From Caryophanon latum (GTDB taxonomy: Bacteria > Bacillota > Bacilli > Bacillales_A > Planococcaceae), in assembly GCF_001700325.1 (NCBI RefSeq), contig NZ_MATO01000044.1, forward strand, positions 1 through 64,000: DNA of 64,000 nucleotides, given 5' to 3'. Both the position numbers and the translations under genes were made by a program. This document shows positions 52,147 to 61,308 of this stretch, piece after piece (position 1 is the first letter of the stretch; each line of letters opens with the position of its first letter). The notes under the pieces are model-generated. The model ran no database searches and had not been told where the DNA came from. It saw only the letters and a list, made by a program, of their open reading frames with translations.

Positions 52147-53664
52147 GTGAACACTATTTATTTAGACGGACATACGTTAACACGACAGCAAGTGGAGCAA
52201 ATCATTCGCGGACACGCTACGGTTGCGCTAGACGACGAAGTCATTGCGCGCGTCAATGTAAGCCGACAACGCATCGAGCAAAAGCTACAAGACGGCGCAG
52301 CTATTTACGGTGTGAACACAGGCTTTGGGCAACTATCAACCATTCGCATTCATGAGGACGACAACGAGCTGCTTCAGCTGAATTTACTGCGCTCGAACGT
52401 CACAGGTGTCGGTGAGCCATTTCCAGAAGACGTCGTGCGCGGCATGATGATTTTACGTGCTAATGCGTTAGCGCGCGGCTTTTCGGGCATTCGACTTGAA
52501 ACGCTTCAGCTGCTGCTTGCACTCATTAACGAGCACGTTACACCGGTCGTGCCGTCACAAGGTTCAGTCGGTGCGAGTGGCGATTTAGCACCACTTTCGC
52601 ATTTAGCACTCGTGCTCGTCGGCGAAGGAAAGGCAACGTATAAAGGTGAGGTGCTCTCAGGTAGCGAGGCGCTCAAAAAAGCAAGGTTAACACCGGTGAC
52701 GTTAAAGGCGAAGGAAGGGCTCGCACTCGTCAACGGCACACAAGCAATGGGGGCACTCGGAGCGGTAACGTTAAATGAAACGGAGCGACTTGGGCTGGCG
52801 GCTGATATGGCGGCAAGCTTAACGATGGAAGCGCTGCGCAGCATTCGTTGTGCATTCGATGCCAATTTGCTCGCCGTTCGCCCACACCCGGAAATGGAGG
52901 AAGTCGGCGCGCGCATTCGACGCAATATTGATGGTAGTAAGCGTGTGTCGACACAAGGGGAGCTACGCATGCAAGACGCGTACTCGATTCGTTGCATTCC
53001 ACAAGTGCATGCGGCTAGCTGGCAATCGTTTTACCACGCCGAACGTATCGTGCACGTCGAAATGAATGCAACGACGGACAATCCGGTCGTGCTTGAAAAT
53101 GGCGACGTGCTATCTGGTGGACATTTCCACGGACAGCCGATTGCGTTTGCGATGGACTTTTTAAAGTTTGGGCTTTGTGAATGGGGCAGCATTTCAGAGC
53201 GTCGTACGGAGCGGCTCGTCAATCCTCATTTGAATGAAGGGTTGCCGCCGTTTTTAGCGACGAAACCTGGGCTTGAGTGCGGTTTAATGATTGCGCAGTA
53301 CACCGCCGCTTCGATCGTGTCAGAAAACAAAGTGCTCGCCCACCCGTCATGCGTCGATTCGATTCCGACGTCCGGCAATCAAGAAGACCACGTTAGTATG
53401 GGTACGACGTCTGCACGACAAGCACGGCAAATTGCACATAACGTCGCAAAAGTTATTGCGATTGAAATGATTTGTGCATCACAAGCGATTTATTTAGATC
53501 ATGCTGAGGAACAGCTTGCCCCGCGCACAAAACAATTTTTGGAGCATGTGCGCGCCATTTGCCCACCGCTTTTAACAGACCAGCCGATTGGTGACGAAAT
53601 TGAAGCGCTGGCGCATTATTTATTGACGACAAATGACGTGTATCACAGTAACGCAATATACTAA
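52147..53664 (+). CDS. hutH: Histidine ammonia-lyase
   Basis: 505 residues. The MIO cofactor triad Ala-Ser-Gly lies in [17 protein letters not shown] (about 138-154). [14 protein letters not shown] and TTDNPVV are also family-typical. Converts histidine to urocanate. AAGGAGG is eight bases from GTG 52147 but only two from ATG 52141, so GTG is preferred. First gene of hutHUIG. Confidence 0.95.
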   Translation: MNTIYLDGHTLTRQQVEQIIRGHATVALDDEVIARVNVSRQRIEQKLQDGAAIYGVNTGFGQLSTIRIHEDDNELLQLNLLRSNVTGVGEPFPEDVVRGMMILRANALARGFSGIRLETLQLLLALINEHVTPVVPSQGSVGASGDLAPLSHLALVLVGEGKATYKGEVLSGSEALKKARLTPVTLKAKEGLALVNGTQAMGALGAVTLNETERLGLAADMAASLTMEALRSIRCAFDANLLAVRPHPEMEEVGARIRRNIDGSKRVSTQGELRMQDAYSIRCIPQVHAASWQSFYHAERIVHVEMNATTDNPVVLENGDVLSGGHFHGQPIAFAMDFLKFGLCEWGSISERRTERLVNPHLNEGLPPFLATKPGLECGLMIAQYTAASIVSENKVLAHPSCVDSIPTSGNQEDHVSMGTTSARQARQIAHNVAKVIAIEMICASQAIYLDHAEEQLAPRTKQFLEHVRAICPPLLTDQPIGDEIEALAHYLLTTNDVYHSNAIY

Positions 53665-53677
53665 AGGAGCGATTCAT

Positions 53678-55336
53678 ATGTTCAACACTAACATTCGTGC
53701 ACCGCGCGGCAATACGTTAAGCTGCAAAGGGTGGACACAAGAAGCGGCCATGCGCATGCTTATGAACAATTTAGACCCGGAAGTTGCCGAAAACCCTGAT
53801 GAATTAGTCGTTTACGGCGGCATCGGCAAAGCTGCACGCGATTGGGAAAGCTTTGAAGCACTCATTGCGACGCTAAAAAAGCTAGAAAACGACGAAACGA
53901 TGCTCGTGCAATCCGGAAAGCCGGTTGCCGTATTTAAAACGCACGAGCATGCACCGCGCGTCTTAATTGCGAACTCGAACTTAGTGCCGGCTTGGTCAAA
54001 CTGGGAGCATTTTTACGAGTTGGAGGAGCGCAACTTAATGATGTACGGGCAAATGACGGCTGGCTCGTGGATTTACATCGGCGCACAAGGCATTTTACAA
54101 GGGACGTATTTAAGCTTTGTCGAGGCAGGTAAGAAAAAATTCGGCTCAGCAGACTTGCGCGGTAAATTCATTTTAACGGGCGGCATGGGTGGTATGAGTG
54201 GTGCGCAGCCGCTCGCAGGTAAAATGGCTGGTGCGGTCATTTTAGTCGTCGAAGTTGACCGCGCGCGCATCGAACGAAAAATCAATGAGGCGTACTGCGA
54301 TTACCTTGTTGAAACAGTTGATGAAGCAATTGCACTCGTTGACAAACTAACCGCTGACAAAACACCGGCGTCTATCGGGCTTGTCGGCAACTGCGCAGAC
54401 GTTAACCGCGAGCTATTAAACCGCGGCATCATTCCCGATTTTGTAACGGATCAAACGTCAGCGCACGACCCACTAAACGGCTACGTGCCAAACAATATGA
54501 CGCTAGACGAGGCGCTTGCACTGCGAAAAAGCGATCCGAAAACGTATGAACGCCGCGCGAAAGAAACGATGGCGGAGCATGTACGCACGATGCTGGAGTT
54601 CCAAGCGCAAGGAGCCGAAACGTTTGATTATGGCAACAACATTCGTGCGTACGCAAAAGAAATGGGTGTCGACAATGCGTTTGACTTCCCAGGCTTCGTA
54701 CCAGCATACATTCGCCCGCTATTTTGTGAAGGGAAAGGTCCGTTTCGATGGGCGGCGCTGTCTGGTGACCCTGAAGATATTTACAAAATGGACGCGCTCG
54801 CAAAAGAAATGTTCGGTGACGATGAAGCGCTCGTTAACTGGATTGATATGGCACAAAAAATGGTGAAATGGCAAGGGTTACCGGCGCGCATTTGTTGGCT
54901 CGGCTACGGGGATCGCCACCGCTTCGCCTTACGTGTGAACGAAATGGTCGCAAGTGGTGAGCTGTCTGCGCCAATCGTGTTCGGACGTGATCATTTAGAT
55001 TCGGGCTCGGTCGCATCACCGAATCGCGAAACGGAAAGTATGAAAGATGGATCCGACGCAGTATCCGATTGGCCGCTTTTAAACGCGCTCGTCAATACAG
55101 CAGGCGGGGCAAGCTGGGTGAGCATTCATCACGGAGGCGGCGTTGGCATGGGCTATTCGCAGCATGCCGGTCAAGTGCTCGTCGCAGATGGAACAGACAT
55201 GGCAGCGCAAAAAATTGAACGCGTCCTCATTTCGGACCCTGGTATGGGCGTCGTTCGTCACGCTGATGCTGGATACGACATCGCCATTCGTACCGCAAAA
55301 CAAAAAGGCGTGCATATGCCGATGCTAAAGGAGTGA
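53678..55336 (+). CDS. hutU: Urocanate hydratase
   Basis: 552 residues, full length. Opens [38 protein letters not shown] forms the NAD-binding region and the catalytic cysteine region is [17 protein letters not shown] and neighbours (Cys in RICWLGYGD). Hydrates urocanate to imidazolonepropionate. AAAGGAG precedes ATG 53678, 13 bases after hutH. Confidence 0.96.
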   Translation: MFNTNIRAPRGNTLSCKGWTQEAAMRMLMNNLDPEVAENPDELVVYGGIGKAARDWESFEALIATLKKLENDETMLVQSGKPVAVFKTHEHAPRVLIANSNLVPAWSNWEHFYELEERNLMMYGQMTAGSWIYIGAQGILQGTYLSFVEAGKKKFGSADLRGKFILTGGMGGMSGAQPLAGKMAGAVILVVEVDRARIERKINEAYCDYLVETVDEAIALVDKLTADKTPASIGLVGNCADVNRELLNRGIIPDFVTDQTSAHDPLNGYVPNNMTLDEALALRKSDPKTYERRAKETMAEHVRTMLEFQAQGAETFDYGNNIRAYAKEMGVDNAFDFPGFVPAYIRPLFCEGKGPFRWAALSGDPEDIYKMDALAKEMFGDDEALVNWIDMAQKMVKWQGLPARICWLGYGDRHRFALRVNEMVASGELSAPIVFGRDHLDSGSVASPNRETESMKDGSDAVSDWPLLNALVNTAGGASWVSIHHGGGVGMGYSQHAGQVLVADGTDMAAQKIERVLISDPGMGVVRHADAGYDIAIRTAKQKGVHMPMLKE

Positions 55337-55342
55337 AGAAAC

Positions 55343-56602
55343 GTGGCCATTTTTTTTGAACAAGCAAACGAAATTATGACGATGCAAGGAAGCGGCGCGC
55401 GCACTCGTGAAGCGATGCGCGAGCTATCAATTGTGCGCGACGCATCGCTGCTCATTGACGGCGAAACAATACTCGCAATCGGCACAAAAGACGAGCTTAT
55501 GCGCACACATGCCGAGCTAATCGCAAGCGCACATATTATCGATGCACGCGGCAAAGTACTCATGCCAGGTCTTATTGATTGCCATACACATCTCGTTCAC
55601 GGTGGCACACGCGAGCACGAGTTTCAAATGCGCCTTGAAGGAAAAACGTATATGGATATTATGAATGCAGGAGGTGGCATTCACGCGACGACCGCGATGA
55701 CACAACAAGCTTCTTTCGACGAGTTGTACGACAAGGCGATGCACCATTTAAATACATTTTTGCTGCACGGTGTCACGACGGTCGAGGCAAAATCGGGCTA
55801 CGGCTTGAACTGGGAAACGGAACAAAAGCAGCTGCGCGTCGCTAAAAAGCTGCACGACACGCACGCTATCGATGTCGTTTCTACATTTATGGGCGCACAT
55901 GCCGTCCCAAAACAATATAAAGGAAACGAAGATGCGTTCGTCGACATCATACTCGACATGCTGCCAAAAGTTGCCGAGCAGCAGCTTGCCGAGTTTAACG
56001 ACGTCTTTTGCGAGCATGGCGTATTCACACCCGAGCAGTCGCGCCGCATTTTACTTGAAGGAAAAAAATACGGGCTCATTCCGAAAATTCATGCTGACGA
56101 AATCGAGCCGTACGACGGTGCAGAGCTAGCGGCGGAAGTGGGGGCGATTTCTGCTGAGCATTTACTCGTCGCGTCCGATCAAGGCATTGACGACTTAGCG
56201 CGTGCTAGCACGATTGCGGTATTACTGCCAGGCACCGCATTTTTCCTACAAGCTCCGTTTGCGCGCGGTCGCTTAATGATTGACCGCGGCGTCGCAGTAG
56301 CAATTTCGACCGACTTTAACCCTGGCTCGTCGCCTACGATTAGCTTGCCGTTCATAATGAATTTAGCGTGCGTTAATATGGGCATGACGATGGAGGAAGT
56401 GCTCGTTGCGACGACCGTTAATGCCGCACATGCGATTAACCGCGGCGATACGCTCGGCACACTCGAAGTTGGTAAGCAAGCAGATGTGCTCCTGTTAAAC
56501 GTTGCAAACTACAAGCAGCTGCAATATTACTACGGTATGAATCATACGCATACGGTCGTAAAGCGCGGCAAAATCGTCGTTAAAAGTGGTGGTCTCGTAT
56601 GA
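55343..56602 (+). CDS. hutI: Imidazolonepropionase
   Basis: 419 residues, amidohydrolase fold: DCHTHLVHGGTREHEF (first metal histidines), EAKSGYGLNWETE, IHADEIEPY, ISAEHLL and the catalytic Asp in STDFNPGSSP. Opens the imidazolone ring to formiminoglutamate. Start GTG 55343 with AAAGGAGTG upstream, six bases after the hutU stop. Confidence 0.95.
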   Translation: MAIFFEQANEIMTMQGSGARTREAMRELSIVRDASLLIDGETILAIGTKDELMRTHAELIASAHIIDARGKVLMPGLIDCHTHLVHGGTREHEFQMRLEGKTYMDIMNAGGGIHATTAMTQQASFDELYDKAMHHLNTFLLHGVTTVEAKSGYGLNWETEQKQLRVAKKLHDTHAIDVVSTFMGAHAVPKQYKGNEDAFVDIILDMLPKVAEQQLAEFNDVFCEHGVFTPEQSRRILLEGKKYGLIPKIHADEIEPYDGAELAAEVGAISAEHLLVASDQGIDDLARASTIAVLLPGTAFFLQAPFARGRLMIDRGVAVAISTDFNPGSSPTISLPFIMNLACVNMGMTMEEVLVATTVNAAHAINRGDTLGTLEVGKQADVLLLNVANYKQLQYYYGMNHTHTVVKRGKIVVKSGGLV

Positions 56603-57537
56603 TTGTGCGACCGAGCTTTCTTTGGCAGCAACAAACAGACGGTGACCTAAAAATAAAAGACTGGATTCGCTACGATGACGATACACCACATGCGACGATG
56701 CTAGGCATTCCGTTTGCGCGTGCATCGATTAGTGCGTCGGGAGCATCGGAGTTTCCAAATGCATTTCGCCGCACGTGGGACTCATTCACGCCGTATTACG
56801 TCGACGAAATGATTGATTTTTCGCCGTACCGACTATGTGACATTGGCGACGTGTTACTGCATGCGACGGACGTTACGAAAAGCCATGCGATGATGGAAGA
56901 GGCGATGATGTACGTTATTGAACGATATGACAAAAGCTTATACACGACAATTGGCGGTGACCATTCGATTACAGCACCGCTCGTTCGTGCACTGAAGCGC
57001 GCGCACCCGACGAAAACAATCGGCATCATTCAGCTCGATACACATTTTGACTTGCGCGACTTTTCGCAAGGACGCACAAATGGCACACCGATTCGCCAGC
57101 TCGTCGAAGAAGACATTGTTAAAGGGCGTCACGTCGTCAACATCGGTCCACACGGCTTTTACAATGCGAAATCATTGATCGAAGCAGCACAGCATTACGG
57201 CGTACACATTATCCCGCTAAAACAAATGCGCTCACTTGGCATCAAACAAACGGTTGCGCACGCATTTTCACTGCTCGACGTAGATCTCATATACGTAACC
57301 GTTGACATCGATGTGCTCGACATTGCGTACGCGCCCGGTGTTCCTGCTGCTACACCTGGTGGTATGCGCAGCAATGAATTATTTTCGTTATTATTTGAAA
57401 TTGGACAACGTGATATTACCGCGATCGATTTCGTATGTATTGATCCGCTTCGAGACGTCGCGAACATGACAGTAAAAGCGGCGGCGTATGCATACTTTAC
57501 GTTCATTGCCGCACAACAAAAACGCGACATGGAATAA
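56599..57537 (+). CDS. hutG: Formimidoylglutamase
   Basis: 312 residues, arginase/ureohydrolase family: GGDHSITAP, QLDTHFDLRD and TVDIDVLDIAYAPGVPAATP give the dinuclear manganese ligands. Splits formiminoglutamate into glutamate and formamide. ATG 56599 overlaps the hutI stop by four bases. Last gene of the operon, closed by a terminator. Confidence 0.95.
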   Translation: MIVRPSFLWQQQTDGDLKIKDWIRYDDDTPHATMLGIPFARASISASGASEFPNAFRRTWDSFTPYYVDEMIDFSPYRLCDIGDVLLHATDVTKSHAMMEEAMMYVIERYDKSLYTTIGGDHSITAPLVRALKRAHPTKTIGIIQLDTHFDLRDFSQGRTNGTPIRQLVEEDIVKGRHVVNIGPHGFYNAKSLIEAAQHYGVHIIPLKQMRSLGIKQTVAHAFSLLDVDLIYVTVDIDVLDIAYAPGVPAATPGGMRSNELFSLLFEIGQRDITAIDFVCIDPLRDVANMTVKAAAYAYFTFIAAQQKRDME

Positions 57538-57556
57538 ATCCGTGCCGCGTTTTTGT
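57518..57556. terminator. hut operon terminator (bidirectional)
   Basis: AAAACGCGACATGGA pairs with TCCGTGCCGCGTTTT (two mismatches) and a T-run follows; the stem includes the hutG stop. Confidence 0.8.
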
Positions 57557-58420
57557 TTACGATGCAAAATGCTCAATATGCTCTACAACGAGGTCTAACT
57601 GGTCGATGAGCGGTGAATGCCCACAGTTTTCAAGCTCGACGACTGTTGCACGTCCGTCGAAATCTTCAATAATTTCGTCGGTCATTTTTTTCGTTACGAC
57701 TAAATCGCGGTCGCCATATAAAATGAGCGTCGGAATTTGAATGTTCGCCACGCCGTTTGTGCCGTCTAATACGTCGCTAATGTTAAACTGATTGAGTGCG
57801 TGGTAAACGTCCGCTAAATTGCGCTGCGTTAACATATCATCAATATAGCGTTCGTATCGTTCGCTTTCTGGTTGCTTATGCGTATAAATCGAACTGTTCC
57901 AAACGAGGCGCAGCCCTTCACGATTTTGCCCATCGTACATCATTTGCATCGGAATCGTTTTCATAATATCTTGTTCAATTTCTTGTAGCGTTTTAACGCG
58001 CTGCTGGAACGGATTGTGAAACGGAAAGCCTCGTGTTGAGCCCGATGCGAACAGCACGAGCTTTTTCGCTAAATTCGGGTAATCGGCACATAGCTGCATC
58101 GCGACGTTCCCCCCGGTTGACCAGCCAACTACGGTAAAGTCCTTCAGTTCCAAATAGTCAATAACTGCTTTAACATCTTCACTAAAGTCACGAATGGACG
58201 TTACACGCTGTTCGTATGTCGATCCACCGAAGCCACGTAAATCGATTGCATAAATCGTATAGCGCTCGTGTAAATTTTCCATCAATACGTCCCAGTGCTT
58301 TGATGACGTCATGTTGCCGTGAATGAGCACAATGACGTCATCGCCACCTGTGCGCTTGCGATATGTTAACGTTTCCCCATTCGGTATTGTTACGTGATGT
58401 AAAGAATCGATTTCTGCCAT
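57557..58420 (-). CDS. Alpha/beta-hydrolase
   Basis: 287 residues. Oxyanion HGNMTSSKHW, nucleophile elbow VVGWSTGGNVAM (Ser about 106), acid in LYGDRDLVV and the final histidine in ENCGHSPLIDQ. A plain hydrolase of the esterase or lactonase type; the substrate is not visible. AGGAGGAAC precedes ATG. Convergent with hutG. Confidence 0.85.
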   Translation of the reverse strand: MAEIDSLHHVTIPNGETLTYRKRTGGDDVIVLIHGNMTSSKHWDVLMENLHERYTIYAIDLRGFGGSTYEQRVTSIRDFSEDVKAVIDYLELKDFTVVGWSTGGNVAMQLCADYPNLAKKLVLFASGSTRGFPFHNPFQQRVKTLQEIEQDIMKTIPMQMMYDGQNREGLRLVWNSSIYTHKQPESERYERYIDDMLTQRNLADVYHALNQFNISDVLDGTNGVANIQIPTLILYGDRDLVVTKKMTDEIIEDFDGRATVVELENCGHSPLIDQLDLVVEHIEHFAS

Positions 58421-58465
58421 TATTGTTCCTCCTATAAATAAACCGTTCAGTTAAGTTTATTATGA

Positions 58466-58582
58466 TTACAAGCGTGTTGATCAACCAGTTTATCGGCAAA
58501 AGCGTAGTGCTACTCATATACAGCATTGTTTTCAGCTTGGTTGCTAAAAACTATGGATTTCATCGCATAAACATAGCTGTTG
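58466..58582 (-). repeat. Degenerate family A copy
   Basis: ACAAGCGTGTTGATCAACCA (right end) and CATAAACATAGCTGTTG (decayed left end), with GCATTGTTTTCAGC between. About 117 bp. Confidence 0.55.
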
Positions 58583-58763
58583 TTATTACTTTCTTTTAAC
58601 TATACGTTACGCTAATCGACTTATTTTAACATATTATTGAAAATATATGCATTTTATTACGATTTAATGAAACTTATGAGCCAGCTATGTGATGCTACAC
58701 TCTATATTCCTCACTTACAAAAAATTAAACGTTTTATTATATTTGCGACAAGTATACCTTTCG

Positions 58764-58815
58764 TGAACTACCCCCACTTCAAAACATGTTTGAAGTAGGA
58801 GCTTCTCGGTTAGTT
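58764..58815 (+). mobile_element. Possible orphan end of an IS200/IS605 (TnpB) element
   Basis: GTGAACTACCCCCACTTCAA, a short loop, TTTGAAGTAGGAGCTTCTCG, GTTAG forms a hairpin. From memory, GAACTACCC...GGGCTTCT-type hairpins stand at the right end of TnpB-coding IS605-group elements and in their guide RNA. No transposase or TnpB is left nearby. Confidence 0.45.
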
Positions 58816-59003
58816 GTTACTTTAAAATAGGCAGTTGAAAAACGTTTGCACGATTCGGCAAATATATGTATAAAAGTTACTCGCTAAGTAGGTAGCCTGC
58901 CTATTTAGGTGACATAAGCCCCTCATCAGCGTTTACGCAGGACGTTGACAAACATATAAAATCGCCTATACTGAATATAGCGAGACATCGAGGAGTGATA
59001 AAG

Positions 59004-59177
59004 ATGACAGAACAAAAAAAAGTAAGCTTACAAGAAATTATGAAACAGCAGCTAGCAGCGAAGCAAAATAAAAACGCACAAGCAAAAGGTTCATTAAAAG
59101 GCGACGTATCAACAAAAAAGTTAACGAGCCAGCAATCGAAAAAGACGAGCAATACACGTCGTAAAATGGGCGTATAA
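59004..59177 (+). CDS. Small basic protein
   Basis: 57 residues, very rich in Lys, Gln and Ser (KKVSLQEIMKQQLAAKQNKN), ending TRRKMGV. GAGGAGTGATAAAG supports ATG 59004. Looks like a conserved small cytoplasmic or nucleic-acid-binding protein; not identified. A weak hairpin with T-run follows at about 59185-59221. Confidence 0.55.
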   Translation: MTEQKKVSLQEIMKQQLAAKQNKNAQAKGSLKGDVSTKKLTSQQSKKTSNTRRKMGV

Positions 59178-59281
59178 TGCATGAGGCATGAAGGGAAGCA
59201 ATTCACTCCATGCTTTTTTATTTGTAACGTCAAAAAAGCCGCTAGCAGTTGCGCTAACGACGTCGTATACATACATTGTAA

Positions 59282-59380
59282 AATCAAGCGTGCTGATTAG
59301 CCATTCAATTGGCAGGAGCGTATTGCGGTTAAAACAATCGATTTAGCTCTATAAAAGTGGCCAATCAACAGACGTGTCAT
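59282..59380 (-). repeat. Shortened family A copy (ends only)
   Basis: AATCAAGCGTGCTGATTAGC with CATTCAATTGGCAGGAGCGT at one side, CTCTATAAAAGTGGCCAATC and AACAGACGTG at the other. The 200-bp core is deleted. Confidence 0.75.
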
Positions 59381-59420
59381 ATTCTTCATTTCGGTTACTA
59401 AAAGACATTATACTCTTTCT

Positions 59421-59825
59421 TTACAGTATTTTATATAACTCTTTGATTGCCTTCGTATAGTCGTGCTGCATTTTTTTATTAGCATCTTGTTCACTGCATA
59501 GCACAAACTGTTCTCCGTCTTCAAATACTAGCGTTAACTGCGCATGATGCCCTTTTAGCTTACCGCAAATTAAACGCTTGTCAACGATGCGCTTACGATT
59601 TTCACGAAAAACGTAGCGATTTTCAAGTCGCGTACCGGTTACAATTTTATTTTCGTAAAACAGCACCATCTCCCATTTAGCTTCATTCAAAATGTTTTTA
59701 ATATACATTTTCTTTATACCAGACGTATCGTAATTATCTTCAAGCAACGTAAAGAACGTTTCGTTTTTAAATCCTCCACCGAGCTGGAAATAATTTTCCT
59801 TGTACCCACTATACTCAAACATCAT
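59421..59825 (-). CDS. Unknown small protein
   Basis: 134 residues, soluble alpha/beta, with NYFQLGGGFKNETFFTLLED and LVFEDGEQFVLCSEQD. No motif known to me. GAGGAGATTGT precedes two consecutive ATGs at 59825 and 59822. Single gene. Confidence 0.6.
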   Translation of the reverse strand: MMFEYSGYKENYFQLGGGFKNETFFTLLEDNYDTSGIKKMYIKNILNEAKWEMVLFYENKIVTGTRLENRYVFRENRKRIVDKRLICGKLKGHHAQLTLVFEDGEQFVLCSEQDANKKMQHDYTKAIKELYKIL

Positions 59826-59945
59826 ACAATCTCCTCCTCCACAATATCATTTTATTACAAAACAAAAAAAAGTTATATAATACATTTTTGTTGTTTTTTC
59901 GAGAATTTAACAACAAAAATAAAATCCAGACTAAAATCTATTGTC

Positions 59946-60101
59946 GATCGTTCTTTCATTTCGGCGGACGCTTTTCGCAGAGTTCGACACGATGTCGGTC
60001 ACTAAGGCGTTGTCGCATGGACGCGACGAATTGAGCCTTTGTTCCAACACGTCAGAACAATGCTTTCCTCATGTCATATTCAAAAGTTCATTCTACATAT
60101 A
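59946..60101 (+). repeat. Shortened family C element
   Basis: TCATTTCGGCGGACGCTTTT, GACACGATGTCGGTCACTAA at the left and CTTTCCTCATGTCATATTCA, AAAGTTCA at the right follow family C; the hairpin module is deleted. Confidence 0.7.
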
Positions 60102-60174
60102 CTTTAATTTATTGCGCAACGAAACACCTTTTTTCGGTATAATAACAAAATACGATGAAAAGGTGGGATTTACT

Positions 60175-60798
60175 ATGTGGATTGATATTACGATGCCACT
60201 GCGCAAAAACATGCCGGTTTGGCCGGACGACACCGCGTTCTCTTACGCACTCGACGCGACGTATGATGAGGTCGGTGCAAACGTCGGGCGCATTACGATG
60301 GGCTTGCATAATGGTACGCATATCGACGCACCGTATCATTACGACGATTTCGGTAAATCGATTGATGCATTGCCACTCGATTTATTTAACGGCCTTGCAC
60401 AAATTGTCGATGTAACAAATACGCGTCATATTACAGTACAAACGCTTGAAGCACTCGATCTTGAGCACGTGGAGCGCCTATTTTTCAAAACGCGCAAGAC
60501 GCAAGCACCATACATATTTAATGCAGATTTCACAACGATTGATCCAGCAGCTGTACATTATTTAGCGGCGCGTGGTGTACGCGTCATTGGCACTGATGCT
60601 CCGTCTGTTGATGCTGTGCACGCACCACTACTTGCACATGAAGCATGTCGCGATACACATATCATCATTATTGAAAATTTAGTGTTACATCATGTTGAGC
60701 CGAACATCTATGAGTTTATCGGTTTGCCACTTGCGATTGCGGGCGCTGATGCATCACCAATTCGCGCTATTATTCGAAAACATAGTAAACAAGAGTAA
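60175..60798 (+). CDS. kynB: Kynurenine formamidase-like cyclase
   Basis: 207 residues, cyclase family: DITMPLRKNMPVWPDD and the metal site GLHNGTHIDAPYH (about 43-55). VIGTDAPSVDA and HHVEPNIYEFIGLPL complete the KynB pattern. Hydrolyses N-formylkynurenine. AAAGGTGGGA supports ATG 60175; the frame open from 59941 only runs through a family C repeat. No kynA or kynU is adjacent, so another ring-opening substrate is possible. Confidence 0.83.
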   Translation: MWIDITMPLRKNMPVWPDDTAFSYALDATYDEVGANVGRITMGLHNGTHIDAPYHYDDFGKSIDALPLDLFNGLAQIVDVTNTRHITVQTLEALDLEHVERLFFKTRKTQAPYIFNADFTTIDPAAVHYLAARGVRVIGTDAPSVDAVHAPLLAHEACRDTHIIIIENLVLHHVEPNIYEFIGLPLAIAGADASPIRAIIRKHSKQE

Positions 60799-60910
60799 AA
60801 TATAGCTGCGTAACTACTAACAGACACATTTACAAAAAGGAATTGCCATCGCTTTTGGCAGCTTCTTTCATTCACCTATGTTGCTTCAATCAGAATGCCC
60901 ATCATTTGAG

Positions 60911-60954
60911 AAAAAAACACGCCACCATTATGAAAATGTGTAGCGTGTTTTTCC
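60911..60954 (+). terminator. Terminator after kynB region
   Basis: AAAAAACACGC pairs with GCGTGTTTTT around a longer loop, 113 bases after the kynB stop. Confidence 0.65.
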
Positions 60955-61007
60955 TCATTTAACTCCGTGCTGAATCCACTTGCTCTAGCTATAGTTTTTT
61001 GTATTTA

Positions 61008-61305
61008 CAGGTCTGTTGATACGCCACTTTTATACAGCTGAATCGCTTGTTTTGTAGTGGCAGAAAGCGTGCGGCGAGACTCCTCGGGGAAAAGCTCGTG
61101 CCGAAACACCCCGTAAGCCGCGACGTAGGAGGGCTTGAGGAAGGCGGTAAGCGCCACTACACGAGTCACCACCTTCAGAACAAACATCGTGTTCGCCCCC
61201 GAGCCCCAGGAGATTGATCTGCGACGAGTAACCGCAGGAGCAAAATCTTTTCTGCCGCGAGTCGCTATACGCTTCTGCCAATTGATTGGCTAATCAACAC
61301 GCTTG
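61008..61305 (+). repeat. Full-length family A MITE-like element
   Basis: 298 bp from CAGGTCTGTTGATACGCCAC to TTGGCTAATCAACACGCTTG. It abuts the 3' end of the CoA-disulfide reductase gene. The target duplication is not clear here (TTGTATTTA left, ATATTATTT right). Confidence 0.8.
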
Positions 61306-61308
61306 ATA

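Noticed and set aside
52506-52997. 163-codon minus-strand frame inside hutH
   Set aside because: Shadow frame opposite a strongly conserved enzyme.
58840-58930. Another family B fragment (ATGTATAAAAGTTACTCG)
   Set aside because: Match is too short and diverged to support as a separate feature.
59941-60174. N-terminal extension of the KynB frame
   Set aside because: It translates a family C repeat; a good ribosome site precedes ATG 60175.
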